Shown here: piece after piece, positions 48,236-59,591 of the stretch | Layout: every line of letters begins with the position of its first letter | How positions within the stretch are numbered: the first letter of the stretch is position 1 | Assembly (NCBI GenBank): GCA_015680685.1 | Contig: MNCI01011487.1 | Coordinates: 528,463-592,462 of the forward strand | From: Gnetum montanum | Lineage: Eukaryota; Streptophyta; Gnetopsida; Gnetales; Gnetaceae | Direction of reading: 5' to 3' | DNA: 64,000 bases | The notes under the pieces: generated by a model | What the model was told of the DNA's origin: nothing | The model's database searches: none | What the model saw: only the letters and a program-made list of their open reading frames with translations | Program-made: the position numbers and the translations under genes

Positions 48236-49985
48236 TATATAAGCTAGTTTAAGAATGTTGTAAGATAGCTTATGCGTGGCATTACAATAGGTGACACAAT
48301 TGGTGCTTGTTGAAGCAATTACCTTGCCACATCAAGAAATCAAAGTAGCACGGATACAGGGAGATGCCATTGCATTAGCTTTAAAAACTGCCTAGGGAAT
48401 AGTGCTAAAAGAATTGTCTTATGTTTGCATAAAGGTCCCACAACGTTTAAGTTGATATTGGCATATGCAGATGATAGAGCCATTTCACCCACTAATGCAT
48501 TCAGTGTGTCAAGTAAAATGTGCTTGCTTGCTTGCTTGCATGTACTCAATGTGCGCAAGAAAATTCCGAATCTCGAAAAAACAAATGACCGACATTTTGA
48601 CTTTGCTCATTTTAGGACTGGACGATGACTGCATCGTTCCTTGCTTAGGTCACAAAAAGTAGCGTGTTGCTTGATAATTCTAACCGAGGAGCAATTCCCA
48701 ATAAATTACAGTAAACTATCATAGACAGAATTCCACTTCCCCACGAAAGCTTGGAAAAAATTAATGAAGAATAGAAATTAGAAAATAAAAAGGTCAGAAG
48801 AATGCCTCAGGGTTTATTTGGTTGGGTGCATTTAAAGATATTGAATGAGTGAAGATGTTGAGTTTACAGTAACCCATTACACTTACCTCCATCGATCAAA
48901 TTAGAATAAAACAAATAAAAAACAAAAGAAATGATGGCCTTAACATGAATCCAAAGATTCATCTGAGTAAGCTCTCATAGAATTCAATGAAGCGAAATAA
49001 TTTTATAAATATAATAAGTAGACACCCCATCCGGCACTTGAAAAATCGGGGAACCAAACACTCCCTGGAAGTTTAGAGAAGACATCAGCCGATGTTGCTG
49101 GAAAGGTTCTGGTGCGGCTCAAGAGAACTGCAATGGCTGCCTAAAAACCTCATGCGTCGTGTGGAAAATCTCGTATCTTGGTTCATGTAACTGTTATTTT
49201 TTCGCCGTTCTTTCAGAAAACCTCTGAATACATTATTCAAATATTTACTGCCTACCTCGAGAATAAAAACCGTCGATTTTGCGGTGTACACAGAGAAGGA
49301 GATAATCTAGTTTTTGAGCAGCGCGTGATGCCATTGCTATTATGTGTCCCGAGGAAATGTAATGATGGATGGCAAGCACCGGTCCATGACGTTCAGTTTA
49401 ATCGAGTGAACGAATAATGCATGCTCCGCTGGATAGAAGGCTAAAGCTGACGTTAGGAAAAGCATATTTCAGAATTCAGACGGCACACAGATCGAGAAAA
49501 GTCAGAAAACAAGGGACGCCTCATTGTTTTTTTCCTCTGTTAACGATGTTGATCATTTGTTAATTGTTGTTGCAGACAGTGTATTATAAAAAATGAACAG
49601 TTTCTGTACCTTATGCCTATGCCGTGTACCACCAAGAGTGAAGGCATGGACCTTAAATTTTCCTCGCATGCATGTTATGCTTTGTTTATGTTTTTTATCT
49701 TTCCGTCTCATTCTTGTTTCTGTTTCAGGTCGTCCACTTGGCTGCAGAATTCAGCCATATAGTTTTTTAAGTTGTTAACGAAAATGTTCCTCATTTTCAG
49801 CGCATTATGGCGAAGCGCTTGGGAAAGACTTTTTAAAATGTTACCGTCGTAGAAAATAAAATAATGTTGACGAAAAACAGAAGTTTTATTACTAGTAAAA
49901 GAGTATCAAATACATAATCAAGGAGAAAAATATATGGTGATAAGTTAAGGAGAAAAATATATGGAAAAGTTAGATTACTGAGGAT
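48236..49985. other. Low-repeat region without a convincing gene
   Basis: Base composition is more even and CpG is more frequent than in the transposons. 48298-48460 reads protein-like on the plus strand (for example HQEIKVARIQGDAIALALKTA, broken into runs by stops) and may be a decayed exon. 49178-49417 is open for 79 codons with no domain I know. (TTGC)4 lies at 48526-48541. Confidence 0.35.
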
Positions 49986-51430
49986 GAAACTCTAGCAAAC
50001 GTTCTCATAAAAAAAACTCAATCTGCCAAAATACCATCCACTAACACCTACCAGTACAAGACCAAAATACCATCCACTAAGACCTACCAGTACAAGAAAG
50101 TGGCAAAAATTTGGACGTTCGATAAAGAGAGAGACTCCCATTTTAATCACTCCACTCAAATGTACGAAAGGAATAATTGCCAAATGTACGAAAGGAATAA
50201 TGGGCTGAAAATATTTAAAATTGAATCATAGAATATGACCCTTATACTAATTGCGTAAACTTTCTGTAAACGTAAATGTCATCGTACAGATCGTCGTCGC
50301 TTTCAAACCTTGGAATTCGCAGTACAGTTACTAAAAACAATTTTTGCGTTCAATTAAATTCTTCCCGGAATGGCTTGTAGGTTAAGTAGATGCAGCAGAG
50401 GCAATAATCGAGCTTACAGGGCTTATCTAGCAAAGGGTATCAAGAAATATACGTGAACTTTAGGTCAGACGGCATCTTTTGCAGCAGTAAGTCTGTGCAG
50501 GCAAAGGTCGTAACGCCGAGAGCCAGAGCTGACTGCGATTGGGCGTGCCTTCCTTTTCCAAGTCTACAGACTGTCTAAGGCTGCTACATTCCAGTGGCGA
50601 ATGCAAAGATACATGGAAGCGACAAAGCTATGTACTAAAAAGAAGAAACTATTCACAGAAATCACAATGAAACTCTGGAAACGTTTTTATAAATAAAGGT
50701 TCACCAATCAATCTGGAGAACTACCCTCCACTCAGATCAACCGGTACAAGAGAGTGGCAGAAATTTTGACAAGGCAGATAGCGCTCAATAATAAATAGAT
50801 TGACTCCCATTTAGCGACTCCACTCAAATTTAAGAAAAGAATAATAGCCTTCCACAATCACTATGAACAGCGTGCTGAAAATATTGAAAATTGAACCATA
50901 AAATATGACCCTTATACTAATTGCGTAAAGTTTCTGTAAACGTAAATGTCATCGTGCAGATCGTCGTCGCTTTCAAACCTTGTAATTCGCAGTACGGTTA
51001 CTAAAAAGTAAAAACAGTTTTTGTGTTCAACTGTGATTAAATTCTTCCGGGAATGGCTTGTAGGTTAAGGAGATGCAGCAGAGGCAATCATCGAGCTTAA
51101 AAGGCTTATCTAGCAAAGGGTATCAAGAAATCTAACGATTTTGGTTTTAAAAGAATCCATCGCTCCTTTACCGCCTGCTCAAATTTAAATATACATGAAC
51201 TTTAGGTCAGACGGCATCCTTTGCAGCACGATTCCCTGCAAAAAAAAAAACAAAAGTCTGTGCAGGCAAAGGTCGTAAGGCCGAGAGCCACAGCTGACTG
51301 CGATTGGGCGTGCCTTCCTTATCCAATTCTACAGACTGTCTAAGGCTGCTGCATTCCAGCGGCGAATGCGAAGATACATGGAGGCCACAAAGCTATGTCC
51401 CAAAAAGAAGAAACTATTCACAGAAATCAC
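49986..51430. repeat. Tandem duplication of a 683-bp non-coding segment
   Basis: Copy 1 starts at 49986 (GAAACTCTAGCAAACG) and copy 2 at 50669 (GAAACTCTGGAAACG). Long blocks agree at over 90 percent by eye, for example 50234-50330 with 50905-51000 and 50480-50660 with 51250-51425. Copy 2 has about 60 extra bases near 51130-51190. Copy 1 also has a 36-bp direct repeat (50026 and 50062). No coding frame is shared. It lies 3' of the gene at 51692-52210. Confidence 0.8.
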
Positions 51431-51691
51431 GATAGCCAATCGGCAGCGTTGGATGATTCAAAGCGCATTCAGTTTGCTCACGAAATTAAATATCCCATAT
51501 ATATAAACAAAGTTCGGGCAATGACCAGCAACTGGTGGAGGCAAAGCATGATGATGAAGAAAAGAAATTTAAAGAACACGGGGGCGGCGAAGAAAACTCC
51601 AAGCAAGCAAGCAGACACGATTGATTGCTTTGAGCATTAACAACAAGAACACAAAACAAAATACCAAAGAAACAAACGCAGACAGAGAAGA

Positions 51692-51827
51692 TCAGGTAGT
51701 GACATGGACATCGACGTCGACAGTGCTGGTGCAGGAGAGCAGCCTCCGAAACAATGTCCGCATGGCTCTCCTGTATCCGCTGGCTACGCTGCGTCCCATT
51801 TTACATACGGAACTTCCACAGCCAGAG

Positions 51828-51862
<35 letters not shown>

Positions 51863-52210
51863 TTCACCACTGCCGCTGCTTCCTCTGCTTGTTCTAGTGA
51901 TTGAGCTCCTAACTCTGTGAAGGCACCGCCGCGTCTTCTGGGGCACGGTTTCCTTCCTTGAGAAGGTGTAGCTGCGCAGAAACATCTGCCTGCAAGCGTA
52001 CGTATCCACAACTACAGCACGACCCATGCCATAATGATGATGATGATGATTCCCACGTTGTTGCCCTTCGTGGACGCCGCTCCTCTCGCGACTGCTCAGA
52101 ACTCGCACGAATTCGGCCTCGGCATGAGGCCACTTGTGTGTGCTCTTGAACGTCACCCTCGCCGGCTCACATACTGCTGCTGCTGCTGTTCCTCCGCACC
52201 CCGAATTCAT
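51692..52210 (-). CDS. Small Ser/Gly- and Arg-rich plant protein of unknown function
   Basis: 172 codons from the ATG at 52210. A second ATG at 52027 would give a 111-residue protein starting MGRAVVVDTY, after a His run. Visible features: His5 (residues about 56-60), then RSYTFSRKETV and RRCLHRVRSS (basic, around 79-103), a Gly-Ser dipeptide run (about 115-131) encoded by a hexanucleotide repeat, and a basic Arg-rich end (GYRRAMRTLFRRLLSC). No signal peptide or known domain. The RSYTFSR...RRCL.RV stretch looks like a conserved motif of short plant proteins, but I cannot name the family. The upstream minus-strand leader is purine-rich with CAG repeats. The competing plus-strand frames lack comparable motifs. 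It is the only non-transposon gene I find convincing. Confidence 0.6.
51819..51861. repeat. Hexanucleotide repeat (CCAGAA)n inside the small gene
   Basis: About seven units of CCAGAA or CCAGAG. On the coding minus strand they give alternating Ser-Gly. Length change here would lengthen or shorten the Gly-Ser run without shifting the frame. Confidence 0.85.
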
Positions 52211-53518
52211 TCTCTTTTCTCTTTGCTGCTGCTGCTGCTGTTACTGATCCTGAATTCCTCCCTCTTTCTCGCTCTTTCTCTGTTTCCTGTTCCTGTTTCT
52301 GTTTTCGCCTTCTATCTATCGCTGTTGCTGTTGTGCCTCTGTCGCGCATAAATATGGAAACAGCAGGAGCCCAGATTAATGACAGCCTCTCAATTAGTGG
52401 GTTGATGTCACCTACCCATACATAAGAACATCAACAGCCACACCAACAACAACACCAGAGGCTTAGCATTAGCATTAGCAGAAGAAGAAGAAGCAGCAAG
52501 CTGGATTCATCATTCTCCATCATCCCATTATTCTCTCCCACAGGACGCCAGCAGCAGCAGTAGCATTCACAGCTATACATATATATCTTCCTTCACTGGC
52601 TGTCCAACCTGGTAGCTGCAATGTTTATATATCCTGTGTGTATTGGATTGATTAGAAAATGCTTTTTGGGTATGCAAGATCCGATGTATGTGTATGTGCT
52701 GGGCTCCGCTGCATCATTGTGGCAGGTCCCCTGGCTCTGCCGATTCCAAAAGTAATCCTGAGTCAATTCCATTGATTAAGGCCACTAGTGCCACCCCTCT
52801 GCTCAGGCACACACCATGTATATTCATTATGTCGCAGATCCCGTATATATATTTAAAAAAATACAGCGTAATCTCGAGTACCGGCATGACACGAGCGGCC
52901 GGCCAAAGAAAGTTAATTAATTAACGAGCAAGAAAGAAGGATTTTAGTTGGTTTGGATTTCATGAGGAACAAAGATTAAATTAGCTGTGATTTGGCTTGT
53001 GGGGGAAGCGTCCAAAAGCAACTGACTGTGATGGATTATGATATTGATATGCAATATGCATATTAAACGACGGTCACGCCGGGGGCGCGTGACCAGCCAT
53101 AACTGTTCCCATTGGTTGATGCCATCCTTCTTGAGCAGATATCGCATATTTCACTGCGTAGTTCAGCCTACTCTTCCGTGCTAATTTATTGATTTAGTCG
53201 TTCATGCGCCCATCCAATTAATGTTTTCTGCAATTTCACCGTCGCAATATCGACAGTTGTTTTTGAATACCTGAACAGGCACATCTATCATGATATTGCT
53301 ATATTAGCGTTCTACTGTCCGTTTCGTGAAATTTTTGCCTAGTGGCGGTTATTTTAAACATGCATGAATCTGGTTAGAAATATTTGGACGGCATGAATGC
53401 AGGCGCTACAACGTTTGAAAGATGCGTGATATATTGAACTGTGGTTTGCTCTCCTATTTGCAACGTGATACCTGTGCGTACTCTTAAAATGTTAGCATGC
53501 AATCGCCCCATTTCAAGA
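52211..53518. other. Upstream region of the small gene
   Basis: Holds short repeats: CTG runs at 52173-52188 and 52225-52241, AGAAGAAG at 52479-52493, AGCAGCAG at 52550-52560. A TATA-like element (minus strand CCATATTTATGCGC) lies at 52346-52359, about 140 bases before the ATG. A rare palindromic GCGGCCGGCC is at 52895. No other gene seen. The region is likely promoter and leader. Confidence 0.4.
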
Positions 53519-53697
53519 CTTATAATTCAAACTTTTCACAAGTGTACGGCGAATTTTCTTGTTGGATATTCTTTTCATGTCTCTTTACATCGGTGTCCAG
53601 GTGTTTTGAGCTTGGAGTTTTGGGTTGCACTCCAAGATTTATAATTTAAACTTTTCACAAGTGCTTGATGAATTCTTTTATTAGATATTTCTCTCAT
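53519..53697. repeat. About 120-bp tandem repeat, interrupted by element I
   Basis: The block beginning ACTTATAATTCAAACTTTTC at 53519 repeats at 53639 (ATTTATAATTTAAACTTTTC). The adjoining text TTTTGAGCTTGGAGTTT (53604) recurs after element I as TTTTGGGCTTGGAGTTT (60749). Element I therefore landed inside a tandem array. Confidence 0.7.
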
Positions 53698-53702
53698 GCC
53701 TC

Positions 53703-54736
53703 TATTGATGTCAACACTCCCATGCTCTCATCGGGCCATGATTATCAACATCTCTCTCCCTCTTAATAACCACAATAAAAATCATGCAAGTAGTGTGTAT
53801 TTAAACTGTCGGGTGGTGGTCATTAATGGCGGCGGTTACGGTCATTAGTGGTAGACGTTTCGAAAGTTACAAACATAAGTGGGCACTTAATTAGAGAACG
53901 TGGGTGTTACTACACAAGAAGTGGTGGCAGTTTTTGTAGCTGTTACATGAAATGTAGGCATCATTATGGATAGTCGTAGTGGTTATAAAATCAAGGGGAA
54001 GGGCTCTTCCAGGGAGGGAAAAGGGTCTCTGGCTATCAGTCTAAAGAGGCAACTTCCTCTCCACTAAGCAATAGTTTCCTCTTTTTTTTTATGTTCTTTA
54101 CAAGTTTTTAGCTGATCTTGGAGGAGGGTCTAAAATAGGAGCCAACGGCTCAAAATTGAATCCTTACGGGTCTTTTCGGTGATGGCAAGAGGGTTCTTTC
54201 TCTTTTTTTCTATCTGCAACAACACAAGCAACACAACCCATGCGTAGGATGTGAGACATGCGATTTTTTTTAGGCTAGCAGCTTGTCTCAGTGGTGCAGA
54301 CATGGGTGGACAATCTTCCTCTCTTCGACGATGCACAAAAGGTGGTAGACGGTGGCAGGCTTTGAGGATCGCAGTTGCTACCCTACATAGACTACGATGG
54401 GTAGTCTCTCTTTCTTTATCTCTCTCTCTCTCTCCCTCTCTTGCGGCGATCTCAATCTTTTTGCCCAGTAGGGGATACCATTAGTAGTCACAAACTGACA
54501 ACGTCAGCAGGACCAGGGAAAATTCATTTCTTTTAATTACTTATTGTATTAAAGATAATTATTTAAATTAAATTCCATATTTCTTTCTAGTTTATTATTT
54601 GCCAAAGGCCATGTAGCCCTCTCCTGAGACTGTTCGTGGGTTTCCGTACCCATACAGGAGGCACCTTAGACAATAGTCTCCTAAAACAAGTTTTCTTTCC
54701 GGTGGTGTTGGTGTGACCAAAATTTATGCATCAACA
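53703..54736 (+). repeat. 5' LTR of element I
   Basis: Starts TATTGATGTCAAC (the canonical TG changed to TA) and ends ATGCATCAACA. Shorter than the 3' LTR because a CT run and several GGTTA-type blocks (59690-59830) are missing here. Confidence 0.85.
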
Positions 54737-55476
54737 TCTTTTTGGCGCTAGAAGGAGGGCCTTTCTCCCGCCTTTTTTTTTATCATCTTTTCTTGTCATT
54801 TTTCTAGCCATTGTTATCTCATTTTCTAAAATATCTATTTTCTATTCTTTTCTAGTCCCTATTCTATTTTTATTCTCTGAAAATTTCATTTTCCTTGTTT
54901 CAAACTTGTTTTATTTAAAATTTCTGTTTTCAACTATTGCCTTCAAAAATCTTTTTAAAGAACTTTTGAGCCCTTTATTTCCTATTCTCAAAAGTTTGTT
55001 TCTTGAAAAATTTTGGGTCTCGTCACCCATTTTTCTTTAATTTTATTGTTGTTGTTGTTGTTTTTCTTTTTTTAAAATCCTTGTTTCCCAATCCCATTTT
55101 TGAATTTGTGTTTTAGCGGTCCTTACCTTAATCCTGGGTTAGGTAAGGTGGTTTTATTTTTCTAAAATCTTTCATTTTATTTGATTATGAAATTTTAAGT
55201 TTATTTTTCTTTTCAAAGAAAATATATATCTTTTTTTTATTAAAAAAATATATAGCATATTTTAGTGTTTTTCTTTACCAAAAAAAATATTATTTCAATA
55301 TTTTCTTTTCTTTTTACACAATTTTATAGTTTCATTCTAACAATTATATTTTATAGTTCTATTTTATGAGTCAACTCTCCTCTACTTCTAACTAACGAGT
55401 CACTCATCTCTTCGCATTAAGGAAACAACAAGCCTCACGCTTTCCAAGTTTTATTCTTAGAAGAACCTAGACTAGG

Positions 55477-56004
55477 ATGGTAGCCAATCAAGCTCCAACT
55501 CCCTTGGTCAGTAACCCCTTTAACTTTACTAACTACCATGACATCCCAAAGTCACTCCAGAACATAAATTTGTTCTACGATCCCACAAACCCTTCTAGTG
55601 ATGCCCGCCAACATATACAATATTTTGAAACCTTACTAGGCATCTACAACATTGTCCAAAATGATGTAACATGTAGGGTATTTGTGACAAATTTCAGAAC
55701 CAAAGCAACCCAATGGTTTCTGATGCTTCCCAATGCCTCCATTAACTCATGGCAAGAGTTCAAAAATAAGTTTTTGACTCAATTTGACAAATTCACAAAC
55801 CCTGTCATAGCATCTAGCAACTTCACCAACTTAAGAAAGCTACCTGGAGAAAATGTCAGGGATTACAACCTAAGATTCCTTCACCAATTGGCCTATGTGC
55901 CAAGCGAGATGCGTTCACAACCTGATGGCATCCTCAACTTTTACCTCTCTACTATCGACCCATTCTTTGCCTATGCCATCAAATCTGACCCTAACATAAC
56001 ATAA
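55477..56004 (+). pseudogene. gag capsid-like domain of element I
   Basis: 175 codons. INLFYDPTNPSSDARQHIQY, then NFRTKATQWFLMLP (about residues 70-83), SWQEFKNKFLTQFDKF and LRKLPGENVRDYNLRF match the plant retrotransposon gag core (the W...F.MLP and the LFQLKQ-like blocks). It ends with a TAA at 56002, and the next frame resumes 10 bases on. The family's protein would form particles that package RNA. Only the one stop interrupts it. Confidence 0.8.
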
Positions 56005-56016
56005 ATATAGGGAGCA

Positions 56017-56756
56017 ATGGCTAAAGCTATGGAGTTAGAACAAATCACCCTTATGAACAACATTCAAACTCAATTCAGAATGATGAGTGTTAGAAATCCT
56101 ATGCAACATAGACCTATATCTCTATCAACTTTTCCAATGACCAACACTACGTTCCAAACTCTTGTTTCCCTTCAAATGACTCAATCTATAAGCAACTATT
56201 TTTAAGGTCCCACATCTTCTCCATTCCTACTAGTTTGAATGAGGATCAATCAAAGGCCTTAATTCAGTCCATCATAAACCCAAACAAGGCACCTAATCCT
56301 GTTGAACCCACAACTCAAGCTCAAGATCAAATGACCCAGATATTAACTTCACTTCAAAAAATTTCAAATGAAGTAGTTGAATTAAAGAGAAACAACAACA
56401 AGGGTCCTATACAACCTAAAAAGCCTAGTTCATCAGTCAATGACGATTATTGTCGCCTCCATAACCCTAAGCAACATTCCGAGAGGAATTGTCCACAATT
56501 TTTAGCATTGTATGGCAACAACACCCAAGGTCAAAAAAATGGGAAACCCCTTGTTATGGTTCTTAATGTACCTCATGAAATAGAAAACGAAGAGGTTTCC
56601 TCATTGGAGCAAGTTATGGTAAGCATCCCAAACCCACGTAATGTTCACTACCGTAAACTTAGTGACATCATGAACTACACACAGCAACAAACTAGGAATG
56701 ACCCTTACACTCCTTCAAACAGAAGAGCTTTTAGTCAAAGTAATACAAATACTTAG
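56017..56756 (+). pseudogene. gag C-terminus with CHHC zinc-knuckle-like motif, element I
   Basis: Two open pieces (56017-56205, then 56235-56756). In the second, Cys73, His76, His81 and Cys86 (CRLHNPKQHSERNC) give C-x2-H-x4-H-x4-C, the form seen in gag of several plant gypsy groups. A coiled-coil-like stretch (residues 30-55) precedes it. A frameshift or short deletion lies between the pieces. Confidence 0.7.
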
Positions 56757-56873
56757 ACTTGGTCATCTCAAACAAACACTCCACAATGATCAAACCCACC
56801 TTCTATACTTAGAAGAACTCCACCTCAACAAAAAGCTAAAGAAGGACACAAGACTTACGATTTAGTTGCAGAT

Positions 56874-57290
56874 TTGAAGAAAATTAAATCTAACATCTCA
56901 ATGTATGACCTTTTACAATTTAACAAAATAAAAGAGGTGGTTCAAGAGATAGTTTGTAAATCGGAAACCAATATAGAAAAATCCCCAACCCCCGAAAGGC
57001 AAGTTCACTTCACAGAAAGTCCTAACACATTATCAGTACAAAATGTAAACAATTCCATGATGAGTAAGAAAGAGCAACCTTCTTTCCTAACAACTCTAAT
57101 TATTTTAGGAAAACATGTCCACAATTGTTTGATGGATTCTGGAGCAACTGTTAGTGTCATGCCACTTGAGATATGTAAGACTTTAGGAGCACAAATGATA
57201 CCACAAACAAAAAATGTGATTCAACTCGATGGGTCCAATGTACTTGTAGTAGGATCATTAAAAGGAGTGAAAGTGCAACTTAAATAATAC
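56874..57290 (+). pseudogene. Aspartic protease of element I
   Basis: 137 codons. HNCLMDSGATVSVMPLEICK includes the intact catalytic DSGA (Asp88-Ala91). The basic region before it is the linker from gag. The end of the domain (residues about 125-137) stops at 57288; an apparent continuation TFGAKFGGFFRSNFSELLIP (57369) follows in another frame and looks like the D-G-R replacement of the usual ILGRDW block. Confidence 0.75.
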
Positions 57291-57329
57291 CCTACGTTCA
57301 CATGTTACACAAATATCCTAGTAGTTGAC

Positions 57330-58030
57330 ATGTCACCTACCTATGGTGTGCTCCTATCTAGGACTTTTGGAGCCAAGTTTGGGGGCTTCTTTAGGTCAAA
57401 TTTCTCAGAGCTATTAATCCCTATCAAAGAAAAATCTAAATACATGACTATACCTCAAGAACCCTTCTACAAACAAGTAATTATAGCCTTGGATCAACAA
57501 AATCAATCTTTGAAAGATTGAAAAACTAATCTTTATGTTGAGGTTATTGAGGTTGAGCGTAGTGAACATGTGAGTGGAAGTACAAAAATAAATTTTGTCT
57601 CTCATGTAGATTCCACCCAATCCTATCAAAGTTCTAGAGAAGGTGAAGAAAGCTATGGAGACACGTTGCCTTATCAACAACATAATGGATTTCATCTGAC
57701 TGATCCACCACATTTAGAGAAAGATAAAGATGTAAATAAGTCCCTACCTCTTAAAACATTTGAAGGTGTGCTAAATTTTAACGATACATCCATGGAACAT
57801 TCTCCTAGAAAGGCTATATCCGATGACCCACCAAGACCTAGACCTATCATTAAAACTTATATCAAAGAAAGACTTGATAGAAAACGAACAAGAAAGTTAA
57901 GATTAGGTCTTGATTTTTGTAATCTTAAGCATCAACAAATTGTTAAACAATGTCTTAACAGGAAGTACGTTGGTGAAGTCTTTAAGATACGAGACCTAGT
58001 CTTTGAAAAAAGTAGAACATTTGATTGAGC
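57330..58030 (+). other. Uncharacterised coding segment of element I in place of RT
   Basis: Two frames (57330-57521 and 57570-58028, 152 codons) follow the protease. The first has CSPTYGVLLSRTFGAKFGG, which is the protease end. The second is rich in Ser, Glu, Pro and Lys, carries RPRPIIKTYIKERLDRKRTRKLR, and has no RT motif. Its last part (LKHQQIVKQCLNRKYVGEVFKIRDLVFEK) leads into the integrase tail. It may be a remnant spacer or an unusual fusion domain. Confidence 0.45.
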
Positions 58031-58212
58031 AAATCTTCAAAGTAAGTTCTCTCCTATGTGGTCAGGCCCATTCCGAATTAAATACATCATTGGCTCCAAT
58101 GTGTATAAGGTTGCTGATGTGCAAGGACATAAGTTACCTACAAATTTTAATGCATTCCATCCAAAGCATTTCTACTCAGGTGCCCCACGTGGACACCCAG
58201 TAGATTCTTAGT
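58020..58212 (+). pseudogene. Integrase C-terminal tail of element I
   Basis: After a frameshift at about 58025: PMWSGPFRIKYIIGSNVYKV (about 58051-58110), then HKLPTNFNAFHPKHFY (to about 58176), ending at a stop at 58209. It is the GPF/Y module at the end of gypsy integrases. The catalytic core and zinc domain are missing. Confidence 0.7.
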
Positions 58213-59508
58213 TGCATGTTTTTTTCCTCTTTGTCATGCATTTCATTTGTATATAGTTGCATTTGCATATTTTCTTTACACTTCCATCATTTCTTTCTTG
58301 GAATTTTGTTTTGATTTTTGTTTTGCATATGATTTTAATAATCATTACAGTCTTTTGAGTTACTAGGTGTTGGGTCATCAGAGCACCATTGAGAATAATG
58401 TTAGTATAATGCTTTATATAATATTTCTTATTACTATTACATAAAATATCTTTTATACTATATATTTCAATAATGTTATGATTCTTCCTAGTCTTTTTCA
58501 AGGTTTTAGTTTCTATAGTTATGTTGGATTATGAAGCATAAGATTTGTGCTAACTTATCATGTAATCATCATGATCATGTGAGTGTAGGATAGGTGATGT
58601 TGGAGAGTGGTTAGCCATAATAACTAGGTGACCTTGGAAAACCCCATTTTCTCTCTCATAAGCCCTAGCCCTCAAGTGTGATGATCCATGGTTTCCTTGT
58701 GAACAACGGGGAGAAGTGTGTTCATTTCCACTTGAGAACCCATAGCCACCCAAGAGACCTGCTATGATGCTATCAAATCGTAATTTAAGGCACATACACA
58801 AGGGTTGAACTACACCATGGGCAAAGTTCTAAAAGGACCAAGTTCACTAGCAGTGGAGCTAATTAGCTAGACTTATGTTAGAATTCCTACCTTAAGAAAG
58901 AAGTACACCATGGGCAAAGTTTCCTCAAAAAGAAAAAAAAAAGGAATGAGGACCATGTTCATTGGTAGTGTAATAAGTTATTGAGTGTGATGGGGTCTGG
59001 CAGCTATCCTCACCCTAACCTCCATATCCCCTTTTTCCAAAAAAAAAGGACAAATAATCCCTTTTCATCTATTTTCTTTCTCAATGTTAAAAAAAAGTTC
59101 CAAGGAAAAATTCAAAAGTTGTGACTAGCCACAATCTAATATGAGCATGTCCTCCTCATTAAGTTTAGTATGGGTCTTGTGCTCAAAGTAGTCTACATGC
59201 TATTGACTTTTACTTTGTAAGAAGATTGGAAAAGAAATCATAATTATATTTTAATTATATATAGATATATGTAGTTAAAATAAATAAATTATATATTTGG
59301 ATTTTAATTAAATAAGATGGTGGGGTTTGGGTGGCCCATGTCTAGTTCTCTTCTGATTATATGGTTATTCTAATCATGTTTAGTTTACTTTTAAGTTTCT
59401 ATTTACTTGTTTTGTGATGTTTGTGATTCCCTACCTATTGCATCATTTTCAAGTTTCTATGATCTTGTTCCTTGCACTGGCATGCAATTAAAAGTTTGGG
59501 GGCTAAGT
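58213..59508. other. 3' non-coding part of element I
   Basis: Nothing coding. Two related blocks (58815-58850 and 58907-58980: CACCATGGGCAAAGTT followed by AGGACCA) form a direct repeat. The stretch ends in the polypurine tract before the 3' LTR. Confidence 0.5.
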
Positions 59509-59553
59509 GTTGATGTCAACACTCCCATGCTCTCATGGGGCCATGATTATCAA

Positions 59554-59591
<38 letters not shown>

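Noticed and set aside
48219-48247. (TA)n followed by CTAGT taken as the exact Helitron 3' terminus
   Set aside because: The first 3' copy ends differently, and both copies stop matching before the TA run, so the terminus is not proven.
51395-51920. Plus-strand frames overlapping the small gene (including Pro-Glu repeats)
   Set aside because: They are antisense readings of the Gly-Ser repeat or lack any motif; the minus-strand frame has a recognisable motif and a better leader.
54726-55040. 104-codon Phe/Leu-rich frame after the 5' LTR of element I
   Set aside because: Low-complexity T-rich leader; it starts inside the LTR end and lacks any domain.
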